Source: an uncultured Nitrospira sp. (GTDB lineage: Bacteria > Nitrospirota > Nitrospiria > Nitrospirales > Nitrospiraceae). Taken from it: 31,576 nt of DNA. Positions 15,935 through 24,718 of the stretch are shown here, in pieces. A model generated the notes under the pieces. The model was not told the DNA's origin. It was given only the letters and a program-made list of their open reading frames with translations, and did not search any database. A program made the position numbers and the translations under genes. The stretch is from positions 1-31,576 of the forward strand of contig CAMLHQ010000036.1 of assembly GCA_946479785.1 (NCBI GenBank), given 5' to 3'. How positions within the stretch are numbered: the stretch's first letter is position 1; each line of letters begins with the position of its first letter.

Positions 15935-16302
15935 TGAGCCGACGACCTCATGACCGAGGACCTCGACTCAATAACAGCAACCAGTTGGGAAAGCGCATCT
16001 CGGCGCTCAAGCATCCGAGCCACTTGCTCAACTTCTTTCGTATTGAAGGCGCATTCAATGATCGGCATGAAGAAATGGAGCGCCTGGTTCCCCAGAAAGT
16101 TCATTGGCCCCATAGACTCCAAAAAGACCGTCGCCGGGGCCGTCATGCCGCGCTTCACGATCACGTCGGCAATACGCTCCATTAATTGCACGTCTTCAAT
16201 GGAGAGCGGGGAAGGGGTGGATTGCGTCGCAAAGGCATGCTGAAGCCCGGCTCGAAAATCCCGTAGCGTTTTCGTGACTCGTTCACGTGAAAAGGAGCGC
16301 AT
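15931..16302 (-). CDS. Small helical protein, first gene of MutL/DUF6754 operon (123 aa)
   Basis: I do not recognise this family. The protein is soluble and mostly helical, with a basic N-terminus (MRSFSRERVTKTLRDFRAGL) and a regular amphipathic C-terminal stretch (KEVEQVARMLERRDALSQLV). The middle, MTAPATVFLESMGPMNFLGN, is the best candidate for a conserved motif. ATG 16302 lies about 33 bases after the predicted transcription start and lacks a Shine-Dalgarno site. The stop overlaps the MutL-like start as ATGA, so it is the leading member of the coupled set and is likely to be real rather than spurious. Confidence 0.7.
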   Translation of the reverse strand: MRSFSRERVTKTLRDFRAGLQHAFATQSTPSPLSIEDVQLMERIADVIVKRGMTAPATVFLESMGPMNFLGNQALHFFMPIIECAFNTKEVEQVARMLERRDALSQLVAVIESRSSVMRSSAQ

Positions 16303-16341
16303 AAGCGGAGGTCAAACGAGGCCAAAACAAAACTGATCGGC

Positions 16342-16370
16342 ATTATATGGAGGCACCGGAGGAGAGTCAA
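16342..16370 (-). promoter_or_regulatory. Near-consensus sigma70 promoter of MutL/DUF6754 operon
   Basis: On the minus strand a TTGACT -35 box (16365-16370) and a perfect TATAAT -10 box (16342-16347) are separated by exactly 17 bases. It lies in the 101-base gap between the SGNH gene and the 123-aa gene, so the operon has its own start about 33 bases before the first ATG. Confidence 0.8.
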
Positions 16371-16403
16371 TTCAAGGATAGACGATCAGCTGAAGACAAG
16401 CAT

Positions 16404-17156
16404 TCACTGACCGGATCCGGCGAAAAAGGCGTCGAGCATGGGCGCGAGCTTGGCAAACCAGCGGTCTGCCATCTGTGGCTCCCCTTGTGCGTTGGGATGC
16501 AGACCATCCCATGTCATGGTCGCCGGATCGAAACCGGTGTATTGGTCGACGAGGACAATCGGTGAATCAGTACTGGTCTTGGCCGAAACTAATGCGGGTA
16601 ATTGTGCGTTGAACGCCGGAATCCCGCAGCCAAACGTTGTCGCGATAATCTGGGCCAAGAGGATTTCGACTTTGGGATTGACTGTCCTGAGTACGTCGAT
16701 GATGGCCCCCACATCGCCTACAGTGCTTTCCGCGCTTTGTCCTTGACAGAGATCGTTGGTACCGAGATGGATCAACACAAAATCCGGTGACGCGGCGGTG
16801 GCCCATCCCTGTATTTGCGTCAGAATTTGATCTGCTCTCCAACCTGCATGCCCTTCATGATCCATATCGAAGTCGGTACTGGCGGGAGGCCCCTCGCTGA
16901 CTCCATGTTGAGAGCCTACAAAGTCGATTCGATATCCTTTGTCGAGCGCCAGGTGCCAGAGGTAATAGCGATAACTGTGCTGCCCTGTAACCGACGCAGT
17001 GATCGAATCACCAAGCGGCATGATTTTGGCCGTGGTGGCTGAGGCCGGCTGAGTTTGAGAAGGGGTCGAATTCTCGTCACCTGAACCGCAGGCACCAGGA
17101 AATACCAGCGTCGCCAGCGTTAAGCCCAAGGCAATCCCACGTTTCATGCGTTCCAT
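16404..17156 (-). CDS. SGNH/GDSL-family hydrolase, lipoprotein
   Basis: The protein has 250 aa. The N-terminus is a lipoprotein signal peptide, with a hydrophobic core and lipobox FPGAC (Cys at residue 23), followed by a Ser/Thr/Gln-rich linker. The SGNH blocks are clear: PLGDSIT (nucleophile Ser), a Gly in the VGS segment, LGTND (Asn) and DGLHPN (catalytic Asp and His). It is therefore a periplasm-facing or membrane-tethered esterase/acylhydrolase; the substrate is unknown (carbohydrate O-acetyl groups are common for this branch). ATG 17156 gives the longest frame; ATG 17147, three codons later, has a GGA four bases upstream and may be the true start. It appears monocistronic. Confidence 0.87.
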   Translation of the reverse strand: MERMKRGIALGLTLATLVFPGACGSGDENSTPSQTQPASATTAKIMPLGDSITASVTGQHSYRYYLWHLALDKGYRIDFVGSQHGVSEGPPASTDFDMDHEGHAGWRADQILTQIQGWATAASPDFVLIHLGTNDLCQGQSAESTVGDVGAIIDVLRTVNPKVEILLAQIIATTFGCGIPAFNAQLPALVSAKTSTDSPIVLVDQYTGFDPATMTWDGLHPNAQGEPQMADRWFAKLAPMLDAFFAGSGQ

Positions 17157-17390
17157 GAGAGAAAAATAGTCGCGTGTCCTGATGTTGACTAATTGTGGAG
17201 CATAAGGTGGGCGACAGCCCCCATGCCACGATAGCGGTCAACGCTTCCGGTAGGCACTAGGGAAAACGCGAGGGTTGAGCTGTATCTACTTCAATAATAT
17301 GGACGTGGGGAGCAAATCTTGGTTCAGCATGGAATAGACTTGGCAGAGTGGGCTTCCTCAAGCCAGCAAGAAAGACAGCCTGGCTGAACT
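17157..17390. other. Non-coding gap between plsY and the SGNH gene
   Basis: This 234-base stretch is the longest non-coding gap in the window. I see no convincing gene. A weak hairpin at about 17355-17385 (AGCCAG ... CTGGCT, 13-base loop) lacks a T-tract on the minus strand, and no strong promoter for the SGNH gene is seen. Confidence 0.5.
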
Positions 17391-18002
17391 TTAGGCCATT
17401 GCTTTCTTTTCGCCGATCTTGCTTTCCGTCCCTTTCCACAGCCGCACGATATTATCCCTGTGTTTGATCCAGATCAGCGCGCTGACGATGATAGCGAAGA
17501 TCAGAAATTCCTGCCGCTGCTCATTGACGATGGCCACTACCGGAAAGAGTCCAAAGGCTGCGAGCGCACCGCCGGAGGAATAGCGCCAGATTGCGACTGC
17601 TCCCAACCAGATCAAGAGAAGCAACGTGCCCATCGACGGCGATAGCCCCAGCACTGATCCCAACGCCGTAGCCACGCCCTTGCCTCCTTTAAAACCGAGG
17701 AACGGTGAGAATAGATGGCCCAGGATCGGCGAGAGCGCAACCACCATGATGAAGGACTCCGTGGTGAGCCACTGCATCGCCACCCAGCTCATCACCCATC
17801 CTTTGCCCATGTCGCCGAGGAGTGTCAGGACGCCGGCCTTGGTGCCTGAGACACGCAAGACATTGGTGAACCCGACGTTCCTGCTGCCCACTGTACGCGG
17901 ATCAGGAAGAGCGAGGGCTTTTGAGACGACGATACCGAAGGGAATGGCGCCCAGCACATAGCCGAGCATCGCCAACAACACCCAAATTAACTCTTCTTCC
18001 AT
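17391..18002 (-). CDS. plsY: Glycerol-3-phosphate acyltransferase PlsY
   Basis: This 203-aa polytopic inner-membrane enzyme transfers acyl groups from acyl-phosphate to glycerol-3-phosphate, the first step of phospholipid synthesis. The three family motifs are present: GSRNVGFTNVLR near residues 39-50, FKGGKGVATALG near 103-114, and HRDNIVRLWKGTESKIG near the C-terminus. Several hydrophobic helices separate them. It is the last gene of the envelope run, 43 bases after pgsA, so two phospholipid genes are adjacent. The ATG at 18002 has no obvious Shine-Dalgarno site. Confidence 0.93.
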   Translation of the reverse strand: MEEELIWVLLAMLGYVLGAIPFGIVVSKALALPDPRTVGSRNVGFTNVLRVSGTKAGVLTLLGDMGKGWVMSWVAMQWLTTESFIMVVALSPILGHLFSPFLGFKGGKGVATALGSVLGLSPSMGTLLLLIWLGAVAIWRYSSGGALAAFGLFPVVAIVNEQRQEFLIFAIIVSALIWIKHRDNIVRLWKGTESKIGEKKAMA

Positions 18003-18045
18003 TGATTAGGAGATGAAGGGGGAGATACGCATCGCTTCAAGCAGG

Positions 18046-18642
18046 CTACAGGCCTTTGGCCACCACTTGCTTCCAAAAACTCCACACATACTGGCCACCG
18101 GAAATATACCCGAGCACTAACGATAGGTAGAGCGTGACAATGCCGGCTAAGTGGAGATTGCCGAGTTCCGCGAGCCCGGTACCCTCGAGAATCAACAGCG
18201 TGATCGCCACGACCTGCAGCGCCATTTTGTACTTGCCGGTGGTTTCAGCTTGAATGATAAAGCCCTCGCCCGCCGCAATGGCACGGATGCCGCTGACCGC
18301 CACTTCGCGGGCAATCACGAGGATCGCGACCAGCGCACTCACACGATCGATATTGACCAGGAGAATCAGCGCAGAGAGAACGAGCAGCTTGTCCGCGATG
18401 GGGTCGAGCAGCTTCCCAAGTTTCGTGACTTGACCGGTCCGGCGCGCGATATACCCGTCCAGGAGGTCTGTAATAGCCGCGACAACAAAGATCACCGCGG
18501 CGCTCAAGGAGCGATCCGGTGTGGGCGTAAAGAACAACATGACGAAGACGGGTATCAGCAGAATGCGTACGAGCGTAATGAAATTGGGCAGATTCAACGA
18601 CTCTTGCCCAACCGCTCTCCAAGCTTCCAGTACGCGATTCAT
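18046..18642 (-). CDS. pgsA: CDP-diacylglycerol--glycerol-3-phosphate 3-phosphatidyltransferase
   Basis: This 198-aa membrane enzyme makes phosphatidylglycerol phosphate from CDP-diacylglycerol and glycerol-3-phosphate. The CDP-alcohol phosphotransferase signature is complete: D62-G63-x2-A66-R67-x8-G76-x3-D80-x3-D84 (in LLDGYIARRTG and GKLLDPIADK). The N-terminal NLPNFITLVRILLIPVF is typical of PgsA. It lies 17 bases after kdsD and 43 bases before plsY. CTP made by the neighbouring pyrG product would feed its CDP-lipid substrate. Confidence 0.93.
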   Translation of the reverse strand: MNRVLEAWRAVGQESLNLPNFITLVRILLIPVFVMLFFTPTPDRSLSAAVIFVVAAITDLLDGYIARRTGQVTKLGKLLDPIADKLLVLSALILLVNIDRVSALVAILVIAREVAVSGIRAIAAGEGFIIQAETTGKYKMALQVVAITLLILEGTGLAELGNLHLAGIVTLYLSLVLGYISGGQYVWSFWKQVVAKGL

Positions 18643-18659
18643 AGTGCGTTCAGTATCCT

Positions 18660-19688
18660 TTACACAATTCCATTCTTCAACAAATCATGCAGATGAATCA
18701 CGCCCGCGATCCTGCGATCCCCTTCCGTCACGACCAACGTCGTAATTGAAAACCGTTCCATCATTTCCACGGCTTTGGCCGCGAGATCGTCCGGTCCGAT
18801 TGATTTTGGATTATGCGAGGCCAACTCACCGGCGGTGATCTTCGCAAAATCTCTGCCCTGTTGGATACATCGCCTCAAGTCGCCGTCGGTGATGATGCCG
18901 GCGAGCTTTCCGGCGCTGTCAGTCACGGTCGTCATACCGAGCTTTTTGGCTGTGATCTCTAAGATGGCCGCGGTGGCAGGCACGGACTCGGAGACTTTCG
19001 GCGCATCCGCTCCCGCATGCATGAGATCTCGGACCCGCACCAGCAAACGCCGTCCGAGTGTGCCGCCCGGATGGAACTGTGCAAAGTCCTCCTGCTTGAA
19101 TCCGCGTTTCTGTAAGAGTGCAACGGCAAGGGCATCTCCCATCGCCAACGTGGCGGTCGTGCTGGCCGTCGGCGCCAATCCCATCGGGCAGGCCTCCTCT
19201 GAGACGGAGACATCGAGCGTCACATCGCTGTTCTTCGCCAAGGTCGAGGTCATGCGCCCTGTCATGGAGACGACGGGAATGCCCATCCGTTCGACAAAAG
19301 GTAACAGTTGCAAAATTTCCTGCGTCTCACCACTGTTTGAAATGGCAATCACGACATCAGTTCGCCCCACCATGCCGAGGTCGCCATGGATGCCTTCGGC
19401 CGGGTGGAGAAAAAATGCCGGCGTGCCGGTACTGGCCATCGTCGCCGCAATCTTCTGTCCGACCAAGCCGGACTTTCCCATTCCAGACACCACGACTTTG
19501 CCTTTGCAGCAAAAGAGCAGTTCGACAGCCTTGTCGAATTGATCGTCCAGACGATCGACGAGGGCCTGAACGGCGCGAGCCTCGATCGCCAAGACTCGTC
19601 TGCCTTCGGCGAGGCTGCCGCCGTTCGGCTTGTTGGACGGCTGAGGCACGTCGCCGGTTTTCAGTTTCTTGGGTTTGCTGCGTCGCAT
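18660..19688 (-). CDS. kdsD: D-arabinose-5-phosphate isomerase (KdsD/KpsF)
   Basis: This 342-aa protein has an N-terminal SIS isomerase domain (about 50-190: [52 protein letters not shown]) and two C-terminal CBS domains (about 215-340: [30 protein letters not shown]). It converts ribulose-5-phosphate to arabinose-5-phosphate, the precursor used by KdsA. The ATG at 19688 overlaps the end of kdsA by 28 bases; a GTG at 19649 would avoid the overlap but has no better support. The kdsC phosphatase gene that often follows kdsD is not present here; pgsA follows instead. Confidence 0.92.
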   Translation of the reverse strand: MRRSKPKKLKTGDVPQPSNKPNGGSLAEGRRVLAIEARAVQALVDRLDDQFDKAVELLFCCKGKVVVSGMGKSGLVGQKIAATMASTGTPAFFLHPAEGIHGDLGMVGRTDVVIAISNSGETQEILQLLPFVERMGIPVVSMTGRMTSTLAKNSDVTLDVSVSEEACPMGLAPTASTTATLAMGDALAVALLQKRGFKQEDFAQFHPGGTLGRRLLVRVRDLMHAGADAPKVSESVPATAAILEITAKKLGMTTVTDSAGKLAGIITDGDLRRCIQQGRDFAKITAGELASHNPKSIGPDDLAAKAVEMMERFSITTLVVTEGDRRIAGVIHLHDLLKNGIV

Positions 19689-20488
19689 ATCCGCATCACA
19701 CGTTCAAGTAGCGATTTGAGTTGATGGAGCGGAACCATGTTCGGCCCGTCGGAGAGAGCCTCGTCGGGGTTCGGATGCACTTCCATAAAAAATCCATCGA
19801 CTCCCGCTCCGGCTGCCGCACAAGCCAGCGGCTCGACGAACTCGCGCTGGCCGCTCGATTGCGTCCCGCTACCGCCGGGCAACTGCACGCTGTGGGTCGC
19901 ATCAAAGACGACGGGGTATCCGAAAGACCGTAAGATGGGAAACGACCGCATATCGACGACGAGGTTGTTATACCCGAACGACGATCCTCGCTCGGTCAAT
20001 ACGATTCGTCTGTTGCCACACTCTTCAACCTTCTTCACCGCATTGGCCATTTCCAGCGGCGATAAGAATTGCCCTTTCTTGACGTTCACGACCTTGCCTG
20101 TCTTCGCTGCAGCGATCAACAAGTCGGTCTGCCGGCAGAGAAACGCGGGAATCTGAAGCACATCGACGACTTTGCCGGCCTCCGTCGCCTGCTCTTCGGT
20201 GTGGACGTCGGTCAGGACGGGCACACCGACCTGTTTTTTCACTTTCGCCAACACCTGAAGCCCTTTCTCAAGACCGGGACCACGGAATGACGTGATCGAA
20301 GTCCGGTTGGCCTTGTCGAACGACGACTTGAACACGTAGGGAATGCCCAGCGACTTCGCGATTTCGGCAATCCGACTCGCTGTCTCCATCGCCAGCTGCT
20401 CGCTTTCAATCACGCAGGGTCCCGCGATCAGAAAAGGCCGCTGCCCTTGCCCGGCCTTGAAGGAACCAATATCCACGAGAGTCGGCAT
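19661..20488 (-). CDS. kdsA: 3-deoxy-8-phosphooctulonate (Kdo8P) synthase
   Basis: This 275-aa protein condenses arabinose-5-phosphate with phosphoenolpyruvate to Kdo-8-phosphate. Signatures include [55 protein letters not shown] and [17 protein letters not shown]. Cys25 in AGPCVIES corresponds to the metal-ligand Cys of the metal-dependent KdsA class (Aquifex type), whereas the E. coli type has Asn there. The frame extends upstream to 20611, but ATG 20488 gives the normal family N-terminus and lies 11 bases after the pyrG stop. Confidence 0.94.
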   Translation of the reverse strand: MPTLVDIGSFKAGQGQRPFLIAGPCVIESEQLAMETASRIAEIAKSLGIPYVFKSSFDKANRTSITSFRGPGLEKGLQVLAKVKKQVGVPVLTDVHTEEQATEAGKVVDVLQIPAFLCRQTDLLIAAAKTGKVVNVKKGQFLSPLEMANAVKKVEECGNRRIVLTERGSSFGYNNLVVDMRSFPILRSFGYPVVFDATHSVQLPGGSGTQSSGQREFVEPLACAAAGAGVDGFFMEVHPNPDEALSDGPNMVPLHQLKSLLERVMRICDAANPRN

Positions 20489-20499
20489 AATCGATTCGC

Positions 20500-22101
20500 T
20501 TAGTGCCCGAGTTTCTTCCGCAATGCCGCACCGACAAAACCGCTGAACAAGGGGTGGGGACGATGTGGACGCGAAGAATATTCGGGATGGAACTGCGTCG
20601 CGAGGAACCACGGATGGTCCTTCAGCTCGACGATTTCAACCAGCCGACCATCCGGTGACAGGCCACTCAGCACCAACCCCTTTGTCGCCAGCTGTTCGCG
20701 ATACGCATTGTTGAATTCGTAGCGATGACGATGTCGTTCACGGACCTCGCTCACGCCGTACATCTTCTGTGCAAGCGTGCCCTCACCCAGCTTGCAGAGA
20801 TAACTCCCCAGCCGCATCGTCCCGCCCTTGTCACTGACGCTATGCTGATCGTGCATCAGATGAATCACCGGATGGGGTGACCGTTCGTCGAACTCTGCGC
20901 TGTTTGCGCCGGTCAGCCCCGCCACGTTGCGCGCAAACTCAATCGTCGCGCATTGCATGCCGAGACACAGGCCTAAAAAAGGAATCTGGCGTTCGCGAGC
21001 AAAACGGATCGTGGTAATTTTGCCTTCGATCCCTCTCGCCCCGAAACCGCCAGGAATTAAGATGCCATCTGCTTCCCGAAGAATCCGTTCGGTCCCTTGT
21101 CGTTCAATATCTTCGGACTCGATCCAACTGATGTTCACGCGTGTCTCATGGTCGATCCCGCCATGGACGAGGGCTTCGGACAAACTCTTGTAACACTCCT
21201 TCAACCCCGCATACTTTCCGACAAGCGCCACCGCAATTTCGTGCTTGGGATGTTTGATCTTCTGTACCATGGCATCCCACTCGCGAAGGTTCGGCGGGCC
21301 GGTCTGCAACTTGAGCTGCCGGACGATCAGTTCGTCCAAGCCTTCCTTCCGGAACACGATTGGCACTTCATAGATCGTTTCAACGTCCTTCGCGGTGATA
21401 ACGGCGTCTTTTTCAACGTTGCAGAACATCGCGATCTTGGCCTTCATCTCCGGTGGAATATACCGGTCGGTCCGACAGAGCAGAATATTCGGCTGGATAC
21501 CGATTTCCCGCAGCTTGTTGACGGAATGCTGCGTCGGCTTGGTTTTCAACTCTCCGGCGGCGCCGATGTACGGCACCAAGGTGAGGTGCACGTACAACAC
21601 GTTTTCACGGCCGACATCATAGGGCATTTGGCGAATGGCTTCGAGGAACGGCAGGCTTTCAATGTCGCCGACCGTCCCCCCGATCTCGACGATCGTCACA
21701 TCGATCCCTTGCGAGATCCGCATGATGCATTGCTTGATCTCGTCGGTGATGTGCGGCACGACCTGGACGGTGCCACCCAGATAGTCGCCCCGCCGCTCTT
21801 TGGTGATGACGGAGTTGTAGATGCGGCCGGTCGTATAGTTGTTCTCTTTCGTGAGCGTCAGCGAGGTGTAGCGCTCATAGTGCCCGAGGTCCAAATCGGT
21901 CTCGGCTCCGTCGTCCGTCACGTAGACCTCGCCGTGCTGGTACGGATTCATTGTGCCGGGATCCACGTTGATGTACGGGTCAAGCTTGAGGAAGGTGACT
22001 TTGAGACCGCGGCTTTCCATCAGATTGCCGATCGAGGCGGAGGCCAAGCCTTTCCCCAAGGATGAGACGACGCCGCCGGTGACGAATATGAACTTGCTCA
22101 T
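20500..22101 (-). CDS. pyrG: CTP synthase
   Basis: This 533-aa enzyme makes CTP from UTP and glutamine. The N-terminal synthetase starts [18 protein letters not shown] (P-loop) and continues with [20 protein letters not shown]. The C-terminal class I glutamine amidotransferase has the nucleophile motif LGLCLGMQ and the HPE motif [11 protein letters not shown]. The open frame reaches 22206, but ATG 22101 matches the universal PyrG N-terminus and has GGAGA six bases upstream. It lies between kdsB and kdsA, a conserved arrangement that couples CTP supply to CMP-Kdo and CDP-lipid synthesis. Confidence 0.96.
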   Translation of the reverse strand: MSKFIFVTGGVVSSLGKGLASASIGNLMESRGLKVTFLKLDPYINVDPGTMNPYQHGEVYVTDDGAETDLDLGHYERYTSLTLTKENNYTTGRIYNSVITKERRGDYLGGTVQVVPHITDEIKQCIMRISQGIDVTIVEIGGTVGDIESLPFLEAIRQMPYDVGRENVLYVHLTLVPYIGAAGELKTKPTQHSVNKLREIGIQPNILLCRTDRYIPPEMKAKIAMFCNVEKDAVITAKDVETIYEVPIVFRKEGLDELIVRQLKLQTGPPNLREWDAMVQKIKHPKHEIAVALVGKYAGLKECYKSLSEALVHGGIDHETRVNISWIESEDIERQGTERILREADGILIPGGFGARGIEGKITTIRFARERQIPFLGLCLGMQCATIEFARNVAGLTGANSAEFDERSPHPVIHLMHDQHSVSDKGGTMRLGSYLCKLGEGTLAQKMYGVSEVRERHRHRYEFNNAYREQLATKGLVLSGLSPDGRLVEIVELKDHPWFLATQFHPEYSSRPHRPHPLFSGFVGAALRKKLGH

Positions 22102-22147
22102 CGTGATCTCCGTCCGTTGCGATCGGATAATTGTGACGCGCATCCGG

Positions 22148-22936
22148 TCATGATCGACTCGACGCTTGAAGCTGCTTGCCCAATTCAAGCCGTCGCAAGG
22201 TTTCACTCACCGAAACTGCATCCGCCGGTGTGTCGATGCGCAGCGAATCATGCTTGGTTTCCCAAACGTGAATGGCGATACCATGATCCAGCGCGCGCAA
22301 CTGTTCTAATTTTTCCGCCTCTTCCAACATACCCGTCGGTAAGGTCGTGAGCTTGAGCAGAGTCTCACGCGTATAGATGTAGACCCCCAAGTGGATATAG
22401 TGCAACCCCTTCACGGCCCCATGGCCGGGATCGTCGCGAACCAAGGGGATCGGCGCCCTCGAAAAATACAAGGCACGGCCCTGTTGATCGGTCACGACCT
22501 TGACGACCGCGGAGTTGTGCAACTCCTCACCGGAAGTGATGGCGCGTTTGAGGGTGCCCATCTCCGCGCCGGATTCCACAAAGGGTTCGATCAAATCGGT
22601 TAATAGCTCCGGATCCACTGGGATTTCATCCCCTTGCAGATTCAGGAACAACCGACCTGCACGCGACCGCGCCACTCCGGCGACACGATCGGTGCCGCTT
22701 CGAAAGTCCCCCGTGATCAAGACCGCTTGGCCGCCGAACTGCTCGACCGTGTGCTGAATACGTTCGTCGTCCGTAGCCACCAACACATCCGTTACCGCAC
22801 GGCACGCCGCAGCCTGCTCATAGACATGTTGAATGATGGGCTTCCGACCGAGCAGGGCGAGCGGTTTGCCCGGAAAACGCGAGGAACCGTACCGGGCGGG
22901 GATTACCACCGTCACGTTCGGTTTCGGCTTAGTCAC
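22148..22936 (-). CDS. kdsB: 3-deoxy-manno-octulosonate cytidylyltransferase
   Basis: This 262-aa enzyme activates Kdo with CTP to CMP-Kdo. The nucleotidyltransferase fold is marked by [28 protein letters not shown] and [15 protein letters not shown]. The usual GDEP is GDEIP here. The C-terminal [10 protein letters not shown] is also typical. The GTG start at 22936 overlaps the hldA stop by 8 bases. Upstream is the heptose kinase, downstream (46 bases) pyrG. Confidence 0.93.
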   Translation of the reverse strand: MTKPKPNVTVVIPARYGSSRFPGKPLALLGRKPIIQHVYEQAAACRAVTDVLVATDDERIQHTVEQFGGQAVLITGDFRSGTDRVAGVARSRAGRLFLNLQGDEIPVDPELLTDLIEPFVESGAEMGTLKRAITSGEELHNSAVVKVVTDQQGRALYFSRAPIPLVRDDPGHGAVKGLHYIHLGVYIYTRETLLKLTTLPTGMLEEAEKLEQLRALDHGIAIHVWETKHDSLRIDTPADAVSVSETLRRLELGKQLQASSRS

Positions 22937-23969
22937 CGACCAGCGCCTCCGTCAGTTGCTTGGTCGAGACCGTCGCGGTGCCGACCATACCGACCACGAT
23001 ACCCGCCGCATAATTGGCCAAAGTCGCGGCCTCCCGCATCGAGGCTCCAGTAGACAATGCCAGGGCCAAGGTACTGACGACCGTATCTCCCGCACCGGTC
23101 ACATCGTACACTTGCCGCGCCTGCGTAGGAATGTGCCAAGAATGGTTATTGCTTTCGAACAGACTCATCCCTTTCTCCCCTCGAGTCACCAGCACGGTTT
23201 GGCAACCCAGCCGCTGGCGAATCGTTTCGGCCGCCTCTTGAATCGTTTGATCACCATCACCATGGAGTCCCGCGGCCTGCGTCGCTTCGAGATGATTCGG
23301 CGTGATGAGCGTCACCCCTTTATAAAACCCAAAATGCTCGACTTTTGGATCGACGATGATGGGAACTTTTCGCAGAGCCGCCAGCCTGACCAATTCTGCC
23401 ATCAATCCTGCCGTCACGACCCCTTTGGCATAATCCGATACGACAAGACAGGTCAATTCACGCAAGCGCGATTCGACATAACGCAAGATACGCTTTTGAA
23501 GTTGCGGTTTTATCTCACCCTTGCGCTCAACGTCATAGCGAACGATCTGCTGATTGTGCGCAATGACCCTCGACTTCTTGATCGTCGGCCGGTCCTGGTC
23601 GATCACGACACCCCCACGACTCGATCGCTTCGGGCCCAATTCTTTGAGCAACAGTCGACCGGCTTCGTCCGAGCCGATCATCCCGCAAAGATCCGCCTTG
23701 CCCCCCAGCGCGAGGATATTGTTGAACACGTTGGCCGCGCCACCGAGCCGCATGGACTCCGATTCAACGTGGACGACGGGCACTGGCGCTTCCGGTGAGA
23801 TCCGGCTGACGCGTCCCCAAATATAATGGTCGAGGATCAAATCTCCGATGACCAGAACAGAGGCTTGCGGGAACCGTTGAATATGCCGCCGGAGCCCGTT
23901 CGACGATGGTTTTTCGGTCCGGCTGGATGGGCCAGATCCGCTCATCGCGTCGCGAGTTGACTTGCTCAT
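22929..23969 (-). CDS. hldA: D-glycero-beta-D-manno-heptose-7-phosphate kinase
   Basis: This 346-aa PfkB-type sugar kinase phosphorylates heptose-7-phosphate at C1 for LPS core synthesis. It shows VLVIGDLILDHYIWG, MRLGGAANVFNNILALGG, LVVSDYAKGVVT and the C-terminal DVTGAGDTVVS (catalytic Asp295). It corresponds to the kinase half of HldE; the cytidylyltransferase half is absent, so the bifunctional name does not apply. The frame extends to 24089, but ATG 23969 forms an ATGA overlap with the lepB stop and removes 40 residues that would lie inside lepB. The first 25 residues look unstructured. Confidence 0.9.
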   Translation of the reverse strand: MSKSTRDAMSGSGPSSRTEKPSSNGLRRHIQRFPQASVLVIGDLILDHYIWGRVSRISPEAPVPVVHVESESMRLGGAANVFNNILALGGKADLCGMIGSDEAGRLLLKELGPKRSSRGGVVIDQDRPTIKKSRVIAHNQQIVRYDVERKGEIKPQLQKRILRYVESRLRELTCLVVSDYAKGVVTAGLMAELVRLAALRKVPIIVDPKVEHFGFYKGVTLITPNHLEATQAAGLHGDGDQTIQEAAETIRQRLGCQTVLVTRGEKGMSLFESNNHSWHIPTQARQVYDVTGAGDTVVSTLALALSTGASMREAATLANYAAGIVVGMVGTATVSTKQLTEALVGD

Positions 23970-24718
23970 TGAATGGCCTTCCCGAACCGCGCCCATCGAA
24001 CCCACTCCTTCCATTGCCCCTGGCCGCTCCAGGACCAATAAATGCGGAATGCCTTGCCCCGAATCTTTTCCTCCCGGACGTATCCCCAAAACCGACTGTC
24101 CAAGCTTTGATCTCGGTTGTCCCCCATGACGAAATACGACCCTTCCGGCACCGTCACCGGACCGAAGTTATCGCGCGGATTGATGGTGCCATCGATCACG
24201 CCTGGATCGATTCGCTGGGTGAAGGCTTTGTCGTCGAGCGGCATTCCGTTGACCAGCACGACCTTGCTCTTAATCTGGACGGTATCCCCCGGCGCCCCGA
24301 CGATGCGTTTGATGAAATCTTTTTCCTCATCTTCTGGAAACCGGAACACGATGATGTCTCCGCGCTGCGGCTTGCCGAACTCGATGAGTGCGTAGGAGGC
24401 GTAGCAATTCACCGGCGGAAACGTCATTTGAAATTTGCAGTCGCTGGGCCATTGAATGCCGTAGGAGAGCTTGCTGACCAGAATGTGATCGCCGATCAAG
24501 AGGGTGGGAATCATGGAACCGGAAGGGATCTTGAAAGCCTGAACGACGAACACGCGGATGGCAAACGCCAGGAGCATGGCGACGACGATCGCTTCTGCAT
24601 ATTCGCGGAACACCGACTTTCTAGCCGGCTGGATCATGGACGATACGCTCTCTGCGGCGGCGTCCGGCGCGCGCGACGCCATGTCGTCAGGGCCTGTACG
24701 ATTCGGGTCAACACTCAT
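23966..24718 (-). CDS. lepB: Signal peptidase I
   Basis: This 250-aa membrane-bound S26 peptidase removes signal peptides on the outer face of the inner membrane. A non-conserved 35-residue N-terminus is followed by one membrane helix (about 42-60), catalytic Ser68 in [11 protein letters not shown] and general base Lys137 in [12 protein letters not shown]. The C-terminal box is [14 protein letters not shown]. The ATG at 24718 overlaps the lepA stop as ATGA. The lepA-lepB pairing is widespread in bacteria. Confidence 0.95.
   Translation of the reverse strand: MSVDPNRTGPDDMASRAPDAAAESVSSMIQPARKSVFREYAEAIVVAMLLAFAIRVFVVQAFKIPSGSMIPTLLIGDHILVSKLSYGIQWPSDCKFQMTFPPVNCYASYALIEFGKPQRGDIIVFRFPEDEEKDFIKRIVGAPGDTVQIKSKVVLVNGMPLDDKAFTQRIDPGVIDGTINPRDNFGPVTVPEGSYFVMGDNRDQSLDSRFWGYVREEKIRGKAFRIYWSWSGQGQWKEWVRWARFGKAIQ

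Noticed and set aside
15068..15937. 289-aa plus-strand open frame opposite the MutL-like gene
   Set aside because: It lies fully antisense to a gene with intact ATPase motifs, and its composition (His/Arg-rich, no domain) is typical of shadow frames in GC-rich DNA.
22929..24089. Bifunctional HldE with a long N-terminus
   Set aside because: The cytidylyltransferase domain is missing, and the first 40 residues are read from inside lepB; ATG 23969 with an ATGA overlap is better.
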